Positions 5,562 to 7,202 of a stretch of DNA of 7,202 nucleotides are shown one piece after another; position 1 is the stretch's first letter, and each line of letters opens with the position of its first letter. Below the pieces are notes generated by a model that searched no databases, was not told the origin of the DNA, and saw only the letters and a list, made by a program, of their open reading frames with translations. The translations under genes were made by a program, and so were the position numbers. Location: contig SOJB01000133.1 in the NCBI GenBank assembly GCA_004376695.1, positions 1-7,202 on the forward strand, in the 5' to 3' direction. Source of the stretch: Dehalococcoidia bacterium (GTDB taxonomy: Bacteria; Chloroflexota; Dehalococcoidia; GIF9; AB-539-J10).

Positions 5562-7034
5562 ATGCCTCAATTGTTATCAAAGTCCAAATATCTGTCGGGC
5601 CTCCAGTGCCCCAAACTCCTCTGGACAATGATAAATCAGCCCGGCAGTATGCCGGCGGTGGATACGGTAACTCAGTTTGTCTTCGACCAGGGGCATCTGG
5701 TTGGTGAATATGCCAAGCAGCTATTCCCCGATGGTATCGATATCCCGCAGGATGATTTTATGGGGAACATCTTTGCAGCAAAGAAACTCCTCGCCGCAAG
5801 AAAGCCATTGTTCGAGGCGGGCATCCTCTCGGGGAAAACCTATTCCAGAGTAGATATATTGAACCCGGTCAGCGAGGATGAATGGGAGATAGTTGAGATG
5901 AAATCCAGCACATCCGTCAAGGATGTCCATATTGACGATGTAGCTTTTCAGAAGTACTGCTGTGAGAAAACGGGGTTGAAGATAAGAACCTGTAAGCTGG
6001 GCTTCATAAACAACCAGTACGTAAAGAATGGCGAAATAGACCCGGAGGAGTTGTTTCTTCTAGAGGACATCTCAACCCGGGTAGAAGAGGCCAGCGAAAG
6101 CATAGAGGAACGGGTGTATGACCTGCTCGAGGTTGTCTCTAGTAGAACATGCCCTGAAGCAATTATCGGCCAGCACTGCCTGGAACCATACGAGTGTGCG
6201 CTCCGCGCCGAATGCTGGGCATTCTTGCCCGAGAACAGCATCTTTGATTTGCGCGGTGGAAAGACAAGGCAGTTCTCTCTATATGAGCAGGGCATTATGT
6301 CAATTAAGGATATTCCGGATGACATTCCTCTTTCCAGGCAACAACAGATTCAGAGGGAATGCGTCATAACAGGCAAGACCCATGCTGAGAAGGAGGAAAT
6401 CCGGCTATTTCTGGATACGCTGAAATACCCTCTCCATTATCTAGACTTCGAGACGATAGCGCCGGCCATACCGATATATGACGGCATGAGGCCTTACCAG
6501 GCAACACCGTTTCAGTTTTCCTTGCATATTGTGGAAAACGACAAATCGAAATCGGCACATCACTCATTCCTGGCTGAGCGGACAGAGGATCCCAGGCCTC
6601 GGATTCTTTGTCAGCTACAGAGTTTGCTCGGTTCTGAAGGGAGCATCATTGCCTATAATGCCGGCTTTGAGGAGGGCGTCTTAAGGGAGTTGGTCGAGGC
6701 CTTCCCGCAATATACTGATTGGCTGCGGGGCATCCTGGCAAGGACGGTTGATCTGCTCTCCCCCTTTGCCAACTTCCATTACTACCATGCTTCACAAAAG
6801 GATACAGCTTCACTGAAGAAAGTCCTTTCGGCAATGACCGGCAAGGGCTATGAAGAGATGAGCATCGGTGACGGGATGGACGCAAGTATCGCATATGCGA
6901 GAATAACGTATGGCAGCGCCACAGACGAAGAGATTGCCAGGGTACGGGCGGACCTGATCGAATACTGCAAGCTGGACACTGAAGGGATGATCTGGGTTGT
7001 GAACGAGTTGAAGAGGCTGTCGGACCGATTGTAG
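5562..7034 (+). CDS. DUF2779 protein: Cas4/RecB-like Fe-S nuclease module joined to a DEDDy exonuclease-like domain
   Basis: A 490-residue protein with two apparent nuclease modules. The N-terminal half resembles the Cas4/RecB branch of the PD-(D/E)XK nucleases: S-K-S-K-Y-L-S-G-L-Q-C at 6-16, R-V-D at 96-98 (metal-binding D98), V-E-M-K at 111-114 (E112, K114, the E-x-K pair) and the F-Q-K-Y motif with Q130. C16 plus C206, C212 and C218 (G-Q-H-C-x5-C-x5-C) are placed like the four cysteines holding the [4Fe-4S] cluster in Cas4 and AddB. The C-terminal half is the DUF2779 domain and reads as a DnaQ-like fold: Y-L-D-F-E at 293-297 (D295, E297), I-A-Y-N-A-G-F-E at 363-370, T-V-D-L at 395-398 and Y-C-K-L-D at 468-472, the Y-x3-D of a DEDDy enzyme. 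Motif II has N and E rather than the classic D, apparently normal for this family. The SD before the ATG at 5562 is weak. No partner gene lies close by. DNA repair or defence roles are plausible but unproven. Confidence 0.85.
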   Translation: MPQLLSKSKYLSGLQCPKLLWTMINQPGSMPAVDTVTQFVFDQGHLVGEYAKQLFPDGIDIPQDDFMGNIFAAKKLLAARKPLFEAGILSGKTYSRVDILNPVSEDEWEIVEMKSSTSVKDVHIDDVAFQKYCCEKTGLKIRTCKLGFINNQYVKNGEIDPEELFLLEDISTRVEEASESIEERVYDLLEVVSSRTCPEAIIGQHCLEPYECALRAECWAFLPENSIFDLRGGKTRQFSLYEQGIMSIKDIPDDIPLSRQQQIQRECVITGKTHAEKEEIRLFLDTLKYPLHYLDFETIAPAIPIYDGMRPYQATPFQFSLHIVENDKSKSAHHSFLAERTEDPRPRILCQLQSLLGSEGSIIAYNAGFEEGVLRELVEAFPQYTDWLRGILARTVDLLSPFANFHYYHASQKDTASLKKVLSAMTGKGYEEMSIGDGMDASIAYARITYGSATDEEIARVRADLIEYCKLDTEGMIWVVNELKRLSDRL

Positions 7035-7042
7035 AATCAGCA

Positions 7043-7081
7043 CCCTGTCCAGTGTGGGTCTCCGCCCAGTTTTGGACGGGG
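7043..7081 (+). terminator. Imperfect hairpin after the DUF2779 gene, possible transcript end
   Basis: CCCTGTCCA at 7043-7051 can pair with TGGACGGGG at 7073-7081, a 9-bp stem with one U-G pair in RNA. A smaller stem (TGGG 7055-7058 with CCCA 7065-7068) fits inside the loop. It starts 8 bases after the stop codon, the usual place for a terminator, but no T-run follows. It may be a factor-dependent end or an mRNA-stabilising 3' structure. Confidence 0.4.
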
Positions 7082-7202
7082 CAAACCGCTGCAATCGTTT
7101 GTCCTGAGTCTTAGTGCACATTGTGTCATCTCGCACAGTCTCAAGCGTTGGGCCAGCTGCGCCTGAAATCACAGGTTCTCGACCTGAGTCGATGCTACTT
7201 CA

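Noticed and set aside
5562..7034. CRISPR-Cas locus, suggested by the Cas4-like module
   Set aside because: No repeat-spacer array and no cas1, cas2 or effector gene is present. The C-terminal DUF2779 domain is not part of true Cas4.

Overview
The window looks like chromosomal DNA of an anaerobic bacterium. The clearest sign is a complete, oxygen-sensitive type of enzyme, indolepyruvate:ferredoxin oxidoreductase (iorA-iorB). The other intact genes (a DUF362 protein, a small ABM-like protein, a DUF2779 nuclease-like protein), a decayed CoA-disulfide-reductase-like fragment, wide spacers, Shine-Dalgarno (SD)-led starts and one probable TTG start fit an anaerobic bacterium from sediment or subsurface, possibly Chloroflexota/Dehalococcoidia-like. 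No rRNA, tRNA or marker gene is present, so that placement is a weak inference.

Layout: positions 2-94 are the last 30 codons of a gene running in from the left, ending in a hydrophobic, membrane-protein-like tail. Positions 95-994 hold no intact gene. On the minus strand at 480-686 there is a recognisable but isolated piece of a flavin-dependent pyridine-nucleotide-disulfide oxidoreductase, broken on both sides. Positions 995-3504 are the iorA-iorB operon, with only 5 bases between the genes. Positions 3505-3828 form a GC-rich spacer with three short stem-loops and a TATAAT box just before the DUF362 gene (3829-4722). After a 259-base gap with one perfect small hairpin comes a 98-codon ABM-like gene (4982-5278). 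A further 283-base gap precedes the DUF2779 gene (5562-7034), and an imperfect hairpin follows it at 7043-7081.

How the genes work together: IorA and IorB form one enzyme that converts aryl-pyruvates, made by transamination of aromatic amino acids, to aryl-acetyl-CoA while reducing ferredoxin. The DUF362, ABM-like and DUF2779 genes are each separated by more than 250 bases and are probably separate transcription units. Nothing in the sequence ties them to IorAB or to each other. All intact genes are on the + strand; only the decayed fragment is on the minus strand.

The most interesting item is the DUF2779 protein. It appears to carry two nuclease-like modules in one chain: an N-terminal Cas4/RecB-like PD-(D/E)XK site with four cysteines placed as for an Fe-S cluster, and a C-terminal DEDDy-type exonuclease-like fold. 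I do not see a convincing undescribed multi-gene system: no CRISPR array, no cas1/cas2, no toxin-antitoxin pair and no intact mobile element.
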